A stretch of DNA of 38,332 nt from Streptococcaceae bacterium (GTDB lineage: Bacteria; Bacillota; Bacilli; Lactobacillales; Streptococcaceae): the NCBI GenBank assembly GCA_031254115.1, contig JAIRUZ010000064.1, positions 1 to 38,332 on the forward strand, written 5' to 3'. Made by a program: the position numbers and the translations under genes. This document shows positions 8,965-16,118 of the stretch, piece after piece (the stretch's first letter is position 1; each line of letters opens with the position of its first letter). A model generated the notes under the pieces. It saw only the letters and a list, made by a program, of their open reading frames with translations, was not told the DNA's origin and did no database searches.

Positions 8965-10030
8965 TGGGATTCTCCAAAAGCGCCGCAAGTCCAAGCCCGC
9001 CGCCAATGCAAAGACTTGCGATGCCAAGGCGCTCGTGCGAGGTGTAAAGTTGATGCGCGAGTGTGCCGATAAGGCGCGCGCCCGTTGCGCCAAGCGGATG
9101 CCCAAGCGCAAGCGCGCCGCCCTGTCTGTTGACTTTTTGCGCGTTGAGGCCGAGTTCTTGGTTGATAATCAGCGAGCTTGCAGCAAAGGCTTCATTAATC
9201 TCAAAACGATCAATTTCTGCGAGCGTAACGCCCGTTTTTTTGCTCAATTTTTGAATCGCTTTAATCGGCGAAATGCCCATGCGCGCAGGCTCTACGCCCA
9301 CTTCGACGACGTCACGCAAAACCGCAAGAGAACGAAGGCCATGTTTCTGTGCGTACGCGCGCGTGCTAAGCAACATCGCCGATGCGCCATCATTGACAGG
9401 CGACGCGGTGCCCGCGGTAATCGTTCCGTTTTCCGCAAAAACAGGCGCAAGACTTGCCATTTTTTCGGGTGTGCTCGTACGAATGGTTTCAAGCGGGCTG
9501 TTTTGGGTTAATTCTGCGGCAAAATCTGTGTGCGCGGCGCGTCTGTGGCTCTCAATAGCAAAAAGTTCTTGCGCTTCGCGCGTGATGCCGTACTCAGCCG
9601 CCAAGCGTTCAACCGTCACGCCCATGAGGACATTTTCAAACGCGTCGGTTAGCCCGTCAATGTGCATGGTTTCAGCGTTTGTCATAGACTCTGTGCCGCC
9701 AGCAAGAATGACTTCAGCGTCGTTCGCAAGCAGCGCTTGGCGCGCGAGTTGAATTGCTTTAAGTGAGCTGCCGCAAACCTCGTTGACCGTGAATGCGGGA
9801 ATATCAGGTGCGAGCCCCGCGTGAATCGAGATCTGCCGCGCAATATTTTGCCCGAGCCCAGCTGACAAAACATTGCCAAAAATGACAGAATCAGGGCGCG
9901 TCCCAGGATTTCTCGTGAGGAGTGTTTTGACAGTGTCAACGCCCAAATCAACAGCTGACAAAGCGGCCAAACTGCCTTTATATTTGCCAAATGGCGTACG
10001 AATAGTATCCAAAATCACAATTTCATTCAT
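8957..10030 (-). CDS. acetyl-CoA C-acetyltransferase (thiolase)
   Basis: Condenses two acetyl-CoA to acetoacetyl-CoA, the first step of the mevalonate pathway. Catalytic signatures are present: NEVCGSSLKA (nucleophilic Cys, near 87), INEAFAAS near 280, GGALALGHPLGATGAR near 305 and SLCIGGGLGLA near the end with the second active Cys. The protein is 357 residues against about 390 for typical thiolases; the shortfall seems to lie in the loop domain after TESMTNAE. The start is the ATG at 10030, not the track's 10051, because the -10 box ends six bases before it. It is coupled to mvaA by an eight-base overlap. Confidence 0.92.
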   Translation of the reverse strand: MNEIVILDTIRTPFGKYKGSLAALSAVDLGVDTVKTLLTRNPGTRPDSVIFGNVLSAGLGQNIARQISIHAGLAPDIPAFTVNEVCGSSLKAIQLARQALLANDAEVILAGGTESMTNAETMHIDGLTDAFENVLMGVTVERLAAEYGITREAQELFAIESHRRAAHTDFAAELTQNSPLETIRTSTPEKMASLAPVFAENGTITAGTASPVNDGASAMLLSTRAYAQKHGLRSLAVLRDVVEVGVEPARMGISPIKAIQKLSKKTGVTLAEIDRFEINEAFAASSLIINQELGLNAQKVNRQGGALALGHPLGATGARLIGTLAHQLYTSHERLGIASLCIGGGLGLAALLENPNA

Positions 10031-10036
10031 AAAAAA

Positions 10037-10045
10037 ATTATAGCA
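10037..10045 (-). promoter_or_regulatory. extended -10 promoter of the thiolase-mvaA operon (leaderless type)
   Basis: On the minus strand TGC TATAAT is followed by six T residues and then the ATG at 10030. No Shine-Dalgarno sequence is possible in that space. Confidence 0.7.
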
Positions 10046-10061
10046 TATCAAAAGCGGCTTA

Positions 10062-10070
10062 TGTTATAAT
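10062..10070 (+). promoter_or_regulatory. extended -10 promoter of the ABC-F operon
   Basis: TGT TATAAT, divergent from the thiolase promoter, with AAAGAGG at 10092-10098 before the ATG at 10103. Confidence 0.65.
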
Positions 10071-10102
10071 AGAACCATCTTTTTAGGTTAGAAAGAGGCA
10101 TT

Positions 10103-11737
10103 ATGCTTACAGTTTCAGATTTATCTTTGCGCTTCTCGGATCGCGAGCTTTTCAAAGACGTCAATATAAAATTCACACCAGGAAATTGCTACGGCTTGAT
10201 TGGCGCAAACGGTGCGGGGAAATCAACATTTTTGAAAATTCTCTCAGGTGACCTGACCCCAACAACAGGTCACGTGGGACTTGACCCGCACGAGCGACTT
10301 TCCGTTTTGCGACAAAATCACTATGATTACGAGGAAATGTCACCGATTGACGTTGTAATGATGGGCAATGCCCGTCTTTTTGAAGTCCGTGATGCGAAAG
10401 ACGCGCTTTATGCAAAAGAAGATTTTGATGAAGCGGACGGCGTGCTTGCGGCTGAGCTCGAAACCGAATTTGCAGAACTCGGAGGCTGGGAAGCCGAGAC
10501 GGATGCGGCGCAATTGCTTGAAAATCTCGGCATCGAATCCGCCAGACATTACGACCTCATGAACACGCTCACCGAAGGCGAACACGTGAAAGTCCTGCTC
10601 GCAAAAGCGCTTTTTGGCAAACCAGACGTCTTGCTGCTGGACGAGCCGACAAATGGTCTTGATATTCAGGCGATTTCTTGGCTGGAAAATTTCCTGATTA
10701 ACTTTGACAATACGGTTATCGTGGTCTCTCACGACCGACATTTCTTGAACAATGTCTGCACGTATATGGCGGATCTCGACTTTGGCAAAATCAAGCTGTA
10801 TCCAGGAAATTATGACTTTTGGAAAGAGTCGTCCGAGCTTGCGGCACGGCTTTTGGGTGATCAAAATCGCAAAGCCGAAGAAAAAATTGCCGAGCTCAAA
10901 GAATTTATTGCCCGCTTTTCAGCAAATGCGTCAAAATCCAAGCAAGCGACTTCGCGTAAAAAAATGCTTGACAAAATCGAAGTTGAAGAAATCGTGCCGT
11001 CAAGCCGCAAATATCCGTTTGTCAAATTTGACCAAGAACGCGAAGTCGGCAATGACGTGTTGAGCGTTGAAAATCTGTCCGTCAGCAGCGACGGCGAAAC
11101 AATTCTGAAAAATGTCAGCTTTATCTTAGCACCAGGTGACAAAGCGGCGTTTATCGGACAAAATGATATCCAGACAACGGCGCTTTTGCGCGCGGTTGCG
11201 GGCGATACGGACGGGCTTGATGTGACAGGCACCGTCAAATGGGGCGTGACGACGTCGCGGTCGTATTTGCCAAAAGACAACACGAAAGATTTCGACAGTG
11301 ACGCGGATATTTTGACGTGGCTGCGCGGTTTTGTGGAGCACAAAGAAGAAGACGACAACACGTTTTTGCGCGGCTTTTTGGGGCGCATGCTGTTTAAAGG
11401 CGACGATTCGTTGAAAAAGGTGCGCGTGCTCTCGGGAGGCGAAAAAGTCCGCGTGATGCTCTCGAAAATGATGCTGCAACGCCGCAACGTCTTGATTTTG
11501 GACGATCCGACCAATCACTTGGACTTGGAGTCAATTTCCAGCCTCAATGAAGGACTGACAAGCTTCAAGGGCTCGATGTTGTTTGCGTCGCACGACCACG
11601 AATTTATCCAGACGATTGCGAATCATATCATTGTGCTTTCGCCTGACGGCGTGATTGACCGCGTCAACGAAACGTACGATGATTTCCTTGAAAATAAAGA
11701 CGTTCAGAAGAAAGTGGCGGCATTGTGGGCGAAATAA
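10103..11737 (+). CDS. ABC-F family ATP-binding protein
   Basis: A soluble protein with two ABC domains and no membrane segments, typical of ABC-F factors that act on the ribosome. Domain 1 (about 1-245): Walker A GANGAGKST, a signature altered to LTEGE, Walker B VLLLDEPTNGLD, and switch SHDRHFLN. A charged linker (about 255-300) carries KSKQATSRKKML. Domain 2 has LSGGEKVRVMLSK, LILDDPTNHLD and SHDHEF, but its P-loop reads GQNDIQTTA and lacks the GK(S/T) core. I recall degenerate second P-loops in YbiT/YkpA-type members, so this may be normal. 544 residues. It overlaps the next gene by 13 bases. Confidence 0.88.
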   Translation: MLTVSDLSLRFSDRELFKDVNIKFTPGNCYGLIGANGAGKSTFLKILSGDLTPTTGHVGLDPHERLSVLRQNHYDYEEMSPIDVVMMGNARLFEVRDAKDALYAKEDFDEADGVLAAELETEFAELGGWEAETDAAQLLENLGIESARHYDLMNTLTEGEHVKVLLAKALFGKPDVLLLDEPTNGLDIQAISWLENFLINFDNTVIVVSHDRHFLNNVCTYMADLDFGKIKLYPGNYDFWKESSELAARLLGDQNRKAEEKIAELKEFIARFSANASKSKQATSRKKMLDKIEVEEIVPSSRKYPFVKFDQEREVGNDVLSVENLSVSSDGETILKNVSFILAPGDKAAFIGQNDIQTTALLRAVAGDTDGLDVTGTVKWGVTTSRSYLPKDNTKDFDSDADILTWLRGFVEHKEEDDNTFLRGFLGRMLFKGDDSLKKVRVLSGGEKVRVMLSKMMLQRRNVLILDDPTNHLDLESISSLNEGLTSFKGSMLFASHDHEFIQTIANHIIVLSPDGVIDRVNETYDDFLENKDVQKKVAALWAK

Positions 11738-12525
11738 AACTGATTGCAACCGACATGGACGGGACGTTTTTGCGGACGGCGAGCGAGTATGACCGCGCGC
11801 GTTTCGGCAAAGTTCTTGCGCAGCTGACAGAAAAAGGGATTGTCATCTGTGCGGCTTCGGGTCGTCAGCAACTCGCACTTGATGCGCTGTTTGATGGCTT
11901 TGCAGCTGACATGGCGTTTGTCGCGGAAAATGGTGCCTTTGTCAGCTGCCGCGGTGCGCAGATTTTTGCGTCAACATTTAGCCGCGCGGAGCTGTCAGCG
12001 CTGATAGAAATTTTGCGTGCCAATCCGCTGATGACTGAGGACAAAATCCTATTGTCAGGGCGCAGCGGAACGTATGTGTTGCGCAGCTCGAAGCCGACGT
12101 ACGTCGCGAAAGTGCGCCGTTATTATGAAAACGTGCAGCTGTTTGATACGCTTGACGAAGTCAATGATGACATCTTCAAGCTCAATACGAATTTTCCGCC
12201 CGCGCAGGTAAAAGCGTGCGAGGACTGGCTCAATCGCGCCGCACCGTATGTGCACGCAACAACCACGGGCTTTGAGTCGATTGATATTATCCCCGTCGGC
12301 GTGGATAAAGCGACAGGCCTTGAGAAATTGGTGTCATTTCTCGGACTGACAGCTGAAAATGTGCTCGCTTTCGGCGACCAGATGAACGATCTGGAGATGC
12401 TGGGCTACGCTGGAACGGCGCTTGCCATGGAAAATGCGGTGCCTGCCATCAAAAAAATCGCTGATACTGTGATTGGCCTGAACACAGATGACGCCGTATT
12501 AGCAGAAATGGAGAAATTTGTATGA
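11725..12525 (+). CDS. Cof-type HAD phosphatase
   Basis: HAD-superfamily phosphatase of the Cof/YidA type (class IIB cap), acting on small phosphorylated metabolites in the cytoplasm. Motif I is TDMDGTFLR near residue 8, motif III a lysine around KATGLEKL near 200, and motif [17 protein letters not shown] near 215. 266 residues is typical. The start is a GTG at 11725 inside the end of the ABC-F gene (13-base overlap). Its stop overlaps the plsX start (ATGA), so the three genes are coupled. Substrate unknown. A near-perfect palindrome copy encodes LSALIE. Confidence 0.87.
   Translation: MGEIKLIATDMDGTFLRTASEYDRARFGKVLAQLTEKGIVICAASGRQQLALDALFDGFAADMAFVAENGAFVSCRGAQIFASTFSRAELSALIEILRANPLMTEDKILLSGRSGTYVLRSSKPTYVAKVRRYYENVQLFDTLDEVNDDIFKLNTNFPPAQVKACEDWLNRAAPYVHATTTGFESIDIIPVGVDKATGLEKLVSFLGLTAENVLAFGDQMNDLEMLGYAGTALAMENAVPAIKKIADTVIGLNTDDAVLAEMEKFV
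11992..12007. repeat. iterated palindrome, 15 of 16 match (in HAD gene)
   Basis: CTGTCAGCGCTGATAG, encoding LSALI. Confidence 0.8.
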
Positions 12526-13514
12526 CTTATAAACTCGCAATTGACGCAATGGGCGGCGACAACGCGCCGCGCAGCATCATTGACGGCATAAAAATGAGCC
12601 TAGAAATGCAGGCGAATCTGGAATTTCACGTTTACGGCGACGTTGCGCAGCTGACAGAACTTGAAAATCTGCCGCAAGTTGTGCTGCACGCGACAAGCGA
12701 AATTATTGATTTTCATGACGAACCAGTCAAAGCCATTCGCAAGAAAAAAGACAGCTCGATGGTGCGCGCGCTCAAAGCAGTCAAAGACGGCGAGGCTGAC
12801 GCGGTTCTGTCAGCGGGCAATACGGGCGCATTTCTCGCGGGCGGTATGTTTATTGTCGGACGCTTGAGAAAAATTGAGCGCCCAGCGCTCATGAGCACGT
12901 TGCCAACGGCCGACGGCGCGGGTTTTGATATGCTTGACCTCGGTGCCAATGCAGAAAATAAAGCCGAGCACTTGCGCGATTATGCGATTTTGGGCAGTTT
13001 TTACGCGGAGAAAGTCCGTGGCGTGAAAAATCCGCGCGTGGCACTTTTGTCAAACGGCGCCGAAGAATCCAAAGGCTCACAGATGATTCTTGACGCGCAC
13101 AAACTTCTGTCAGCGCTGACAGAAATCAATTTTATCGGCAATATTGAGTCGCGTGACATTTTGACAGGCGCCGCAGACGTTGTCGTAGCTGACGGATTCA
13201 CAGGAAACGCTGTGTTGAAAGCCATTGAAGGCACCGCGAGCGTGCTCATGCACCAGATTAAAGACGGGATCCTAAACGGCAGCGTCCTCACAAAACTGGG
13301 CGGCGCGCTTGTCAAAGGCGAACTCGGAAAATTGCGCACAGCCATGAGTACAGATTCTGCTGGTGGCGCGCTGCTTGCTGGCGTGAAAGCTCCTGTCGTC
13401 AAGGCGCATGGCAATTCATCGCCCGAGGCGATTGCTGCAAGCATTCAGCAAATCCATAAAATCCTCGAAAGTCGTATGGTTGCCGCACTCACGGAGGCAT
13501 TTGACCATGAATAA
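12522..13514 (+). CDS. plsX: phosphate acyltransferase PlsX
   Basis: PlsX converts acyl-ACP to acyl-phosphate at the membrane surface, feeding PlsY in phospholipid synthesis. Family features are [17 protein letters not shown] at the N-terminus, [15 protein letters not shown] near 100, [13 protein letters not shown] near 145 and [14 protein letters not shown] near 225. 330 residues is standard. It overlaps the HAD gene by four bases upstream and a 64-residue ORF by eight bases downstream. acpP, which often follows plsX in relatives, is not here. A 20-bp palindrome copy encodes LLSALTE. Confidence 0.96.
   Translation: MTYKLAIDAMGGDNAPRSIIDGIKMSLEMQANLEFHVYGDVAQLTELENLPQVVLHATSEIIDFHDEPVKAIRKKKDSSMVRALKAVKDGEADAVLSAGNTGAFLAGGMFIVGRLRKIERPALMSTLPTADGAGFDMLDLGANAENKAEHLRDYAILGSFYAEKVRGVKNPRVALLSNGAEESKGSQMILDAHKLLSALTEINFIGNIESRDILTGAADVVVADGFTGNAVLKAIEGTASVLMHQIKDGILNGSVLTKLGGALVKGELGKLRTAMSTDSAGGALLAGVKAPVVKAHGNSSPEAIAASIQQIHKILESRMVAALTEAFDHE
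13107..13122. repeat. iterated palindrome CTGTCAGCGCTGACAG (in plsX)
   Basis: Perfect copy, self-complementary over 20 bp (13105-13124), encoding LSALTE. Confidence 0.9.
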
Positions 13515-13701
13515 ACATGAACTCACCGAGCGCTTGCGCAAAGAAACAGGCCTCGCCTTTTACACTCCCAAAATCCGCGAACGTGACTACACCGAACTCG
13601 AATTTCAAGACATGAAACGCGGCCTCCAAGCCGACATGCTCGACTACTCCGAAAAATATATCGACTATGAGGATAATGATAATCTCACTAAAGGAAAATA
13701 G
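13507..13701 (+). CDS. small acidic hypothetical protein, 64 aa
   Basis: The ATG lies in the plsX stop region (ATGAATAA, eight-base overlap), so translation is probably coupled. The track's longer version starts inside plsX out of frame. The product is soluble, with a basic N-terminal half ([21 protein letters not shown]) and an acidic aromatic C-terminus ([13 protein letters not shown]). No known family is recognised; it is not acyl carrier protein because it has no DSL phosphopantetheine site. The terminator that follows ends the operon. Confidence 0.65.
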   Translation: MNKHELTERLRKETGLAFYTPKIRERDYTELEFQDMKRGLQADMLDYSEKYIDYEDNDNLTKGK

Positions 13702-13708
13702 AAACATG

Positions 13709-13731
13709 AAGCTGGCACCCCCAGCTTTTTT
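13709..13731 (+). terminator. terminator of the ABC-F/plsX operon
   Basis: AAGCTGG pairs with CCAGCTT across CACCC, followed by a T-run. Confidence 0.85.
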
Positions 13732-13751
13732 GATGCCATCAAATTTTATAC

Positions 13752-13781
13752 TTGACAAACATGAGAATTGCGTGGTATTCT
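13752..13781 (+). promoter_or_regulatory. strong promoter with no gene directly behind it
   Basis: TTGACA, 18-base spacer, TATTCT with extended TGG. A transcript from about 13788 would meet a terminator within about 40 bases. Confidence 0.65.
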
Positions 13782-13800
13782 GCGTTTGAATAAGTAATAC

Positions 13801-13826
13801 AAAGCTCGCATGTCGCGGGCTTTTTT
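13801..13826 (+). terminator. terminator or attenuator upstream of zwf
   Basis: AAAGCTCGC pairs with GCGGGCTTT (one T-G pair) across ATGTC, then a T-run. It lies between the 13752 promoter and the zwf -10 box, whose TGT overlaps the end of the T-run. Confidence 0.75.
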
Positions 13827-13834
13827 GTTATAAT
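13826..13834 (+). promoter_or_regulatory. extended -10 promoter of zwf (leaderless type)
   Basis: TGT TATAAT, then six bases (CAGTGC), then the ATG at 13841. No Shine-Dalgarno sequence. Confidence 0.7.
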
Positions 13835-13840
13835 CAGTGC

Positions 13841-15331
13841 ATGACTTATCAAGTTTTGTTCACAATTTTTGGGGCGACGGGAGATTTAGCGTCGCGCAAG
13901 TTGTACCCGTCACTTTTTAGGCTTTATAAAAAAGGCGAGTTGGCGGAGAATTTTGCGGTGATTGGCACGGCACGGCGGGAATGGACGCACGATTACTATC
14001 GCGAGGTGGTTTTGCAATCGATTGCGGAGCTGATAACGAGCGACCACGAGGCGGCGATTTTTGCGTCTCATTTTTACTATCAGTCGCACGATGTGGGCGA
14101 TGCAGCGCATTATGAGACCTTGCGGCGTTTGGGTGAAACGCTTGCCAAGCAGTACCAAACGCAGGGCAATCAGATGTTTTTCCTTGCGATGGCGCCGCAT
14201 TTTTTTGGGACCATTGCGGAGCATTTAAAGTCGGAGAAAATTCTTACGGGTGCAGGTTTTGAGCGCATAGTGATTGAAAAGCCGTTTGGCGAATCGCTCG
14301 AGACGGCGACGAAGCTCAATGACAGTCTGACGCGCGTGTTTAGCGAAGATCAGATTTTCCGAATTGATCATTATTTGGGCAAGGAAATGATTCAGTCGGT
14401 GTCAGCGGTGCGTTTTGCAAATCAAATGTTTGAGTCGCTCTGGAACAATCGTCATATTGACAATGTGCAAATTACATTTGCGGAGGCGCTTGGCGTTGAG
14501 GATCGTGGTGGGTATTACGATACGGCCGGCGCGCTTAAAGATATGATTCAAAATCATGTGCTGCAAGTGCTGAGCTTAATTGCGATGGAAGAGCCCGAGG
14601 TTTTTGACGAGGCGCATATTGTTGCACAGAAGGTGAAAGCACTCAAGGCAATCAAAACCTACACGCTTGATGAGGCGCGGGAAAATTTTGTGCGCGGGCA
14701 ATATGCGGCTTCAAGCTTTAATCACAAAGAGTTTGCAGGTTACAAAGAGGAGCCGTTGGTTGCTGCGGATAGCCGCACCGAGACCTTTGCGGCTGGCAAA
14801 TTTGAGATTGACAATGCGCGTTGGGCGGGCGTTCCATTTTACGTGCGTTCGGGCAAACGGCTGACTGAAAAAGGCACGCGAATCAATATTGTCTTTAAGC
14901 CGGGTGGTAGCTCACTTTTTGAGCAGAATCTTGAAACGGCAAATATTCTCACGATTTACATTCAGCCGACTGAGGGATTTAGCTTGACGATGAATGGGAA
15001 AAAACTTGGACAAGGCTTCGAGATTGAGCCCGTGGTGCTGATGTATCGCCATGATAGCGCGTATCTCGGAAATTCGCCTGAGGCGTATGAGAAACTGTTT
15101 TTAGACGCGCTCAAGGGTGACGGGACGAATTTTAGTCATTGGGAAGAGGCAAAGCGCGCGTGGGAGCTGATTGATGTGATTCGCGCGGCGTGGGACGAAG
15201 ATGCGTCGCCAATTCCGCAGTATGCGGTTGGGACAATGGGACCACGCGCGGCGCATGAGTTACTCGCGCGCGATGGTCACTTTTGGCGCTGGACGCCTGA
15301 CGTGTGGTATCGTGAGCGCGGCTTGCTTTAA
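13841..15331 (+). CDS. zwf: glucose-6-phosphate 1-dehydrogenase
   Basis: Oxidises glucose 6-phosphate to 6-phosphogluconolactone with NADP, the entry to the pentose phosphate pathway. The N-terminal nucleotide site reads TIFGATGDLASRKLYPSLF, and the substrate-binding and catalytic signature RIDHYLGKEMIQS lies near residue 177. The C-terminal half contains VPFYVRSGKRL. Length 496 residues is standard. It stands alone, apparently with a leaderless mRNA, behind a promoter-terminator pair that might attenuate longer transcripts. No palindrome copy is found in this gene, unlike most neighbours. Confidence 0.96.
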   Translation: MTYQVLFTIFGATGDLASRKLYPSLFRLYKKGELAENFAVIGTARREWTHDYYREVVLQSIAELITSDHEAAIFASHFYYQSHDVGDAAHYETLRRLGETLAKQYQTQGNQMFFLAMAPHFFGTIAEHLKSEKILTGAGFERIVIEKPFGESLETATKLNDSLTRVFSEDQIFRIDHYLGKEMIQSVSAVRFANQMFESLWNNRHIDNVQITFAEALGVEDRGGYYDTAGALKDMIQNHVLQVLSLIAMEEPEVFDEAHIVAQKVKALKAIKTYTLDEARENFVRGQYAASSFNHKEFAGYKEEPLVAADSRTETFAAGKFEIDNARWAGVPFYVRSGKRLTEKGTRINIVFKPGGSSLFEQNLETANILTIYIQPTEGFSLTMNGKKLGQGFEIEPVVLMYRHDSAYLGNSPEAYEKLFLDALKGDGTNFSHWEEAKRAWELIDVIRAAWDEDASPIPQYAVGTMGPRAAHELLARDGHFWRWTPDVWYRERGLL

Positions 15332-15367
15332 AAAATTCAAGCACGCACAGAAATGATAGTCAAATAC

Positions 15368-15396
15368 TTGCTAAATGCGACTGAATATGGTATGAT
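15368..15396 (+). promoter_or_regulatory. promoter of rpmF-rpmG
   Basis: TTGCTA, 17-base spacer, TATGAT with extended TGG. It is followed by a leader of about 60 bases and AGGAG before rpmF. Confidence 0.85.
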
Positions 15397-15463
15397 AGTT
15401 AGGCACGTTATTTGAACGATTTTACAGAAATTCAAGACGAAATACAAAAAATAGGAGAAAATC

Positions 15464-15637
15464 ATGGCAGTACCAGCACGTCACACATCGACATCGAAGA
15501 AAAACAAACGCCGTACGCATTACAAAATGACAGCCCCTGAGGTAACATTTAATGAAGCGACAGGCGATTACAATCGCAGCCACCGTGTATCTTTGAAGGG
15601 TTACTACAAAGGCCGCAAGGTTACAAAAGAAGCGTAA
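15464..15637 (+). CDS. rpmF: ribosomal protein L32 (zinc-free form)
   Basis: Absent from the ORF track because of its length (57 residues). It starts [19 protein letters not shown] and ends [12 protein letters not shown], unmistakable for L32 of the large ribosomal subunit. The four cysteines of the zinc-binding form are missing, their place taken by [16 protein letters not shown], as in streptococci and lactococci. The ribosome binding site is AGGAG. rpmG follows after 45 bases, a spacing that contains a 12-bp core of the iterated palindrome. Confidence 0.96.
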   Translation: MAVPARHTSTSKKNKRRTHYKMTAPEVTFNEATGDYNRSHRVSLKGYYKGRKVTKEA

Positions 15638-15651
15638 TCGCGTTTTGGCGC

Positions 15652-15663
15652 GTCAGCGCTGAC
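15652..15663. repeat. iterated palindrome core between rpmF and rpmG
   Basis: GTCAGCGCTGAC, the 12-bp core. This is the only copy of the GCGC-centred form seen outside a coding region. Confidence 0.75.
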
Positions 15664-15682
15664 AAAAAGAAAGGAATTTATC

Positions 15683-15844
15683 ATGGCATCTGGAGTTCGT
15701 ACACACGTTATTCTTGAACACAAAGAATCTGGTGAGCGTCTGTATTTGACGCAAAAAAACAAACGTAACACACCTGACCGTCTTGAGCTTAAAAAATACA
15801 GCCCAAAACTTCGCAAAGTCGTAGCGTTTAAAGAAGTCAAATAA
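15683..15844 (+). CDS. rpmG: ribosomal protein L33 (zinc-free form)
   Basis: Absent from the ORF track (53 residues). The core [29 protein letters not shown] is typical of L33, and the cysteine pairs of the zinc form are replaced (EHKES, YSPKLRK), giving the zinc-independent variant. The N-terminus [10 protein letters not shown] is a few residues longer than the usual 49-residue protein. The start is chosen from AAAGGA seven bases upstream. It is the second gene of the rpmF operon and ends at a terminator built from the iterated palindrome arm. Confidence 0.94.
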   Translation: MASGVRTHVILEHKESGERLYLTQKNKRNTPDRLELKKYSPKLRKVVAFKEVK

Positions 15845-15849
15845 AAAAT

Positions 15850-15877
15850 AATCTTGTCAGCTCTGACAGGATTTTTT
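15850..15877 (+). terminator. terminator of rpmF-rpmG made from the palindrome arms
   Basis: AATCTTGTCAG pairs with CTGACAGGATT around a CT centre, then a T-run. The stem holds one exact CTGACAG arm and a TTGTCAG variant. Confidence 0.9.
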
Positions 15878-15949
15878 GTTGCGATGGGAGACTCTACAGA
15901 GTGTCAAAACTTTTTGTCAGGCAAAAATGGAAGCATTAAGCCAGTTTTT

Positions 15950-15958
15950 TGATATACT
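15950..15958 (+). promoter_or_regulatory. likely promoter of the P-type ATPase gene
   Basis: TGA TATACT, an extended -10 box without a clear -35. It would give a 5' leader of about 150 bases. Confidence 0.5.
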
Positions 15959-15964
15959 AATTAA

Positions 15965-16118
15965 GTTGCTTCTTCGTTTTGTCCAGCAGCGCTGTTTAAA
16001 AAGTGCATCAAAGAAGGGAAAATCGGTGGTTCTCTAGCCCAAGTAATTTTCAGACTTGACGGGAGCTTGCGACGAACTTTCAGGACATCAATTTCATTTT
16101 ACAGCTGGAGGAGCTTTC
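15965..16118 (+). promoter_or_regulatory. long, probably structured 5' leader of the P-type ATPase gene
   Basis: About 150 bases without an ORF. TGTCC near 15980 can pair with GGACA near 16083, enclosing smaller helices such as CAGCGCTG and CCCAAGT with ACTTG-AC-GGG. It ends with GGAGGAG before the start. A metal-sensing riboswitch would suit the gene, but I could not match it to yybP-ykoY, NiCo or any other known class. Confidence 0.4.

Noticed and set aside
15965-16118. yybP-ykoY manganese riboswitch before the P-type ATPase
   Set aside because: Leader length and gene type would fit, but the GGGGAGUA-type conserved loop was not found.
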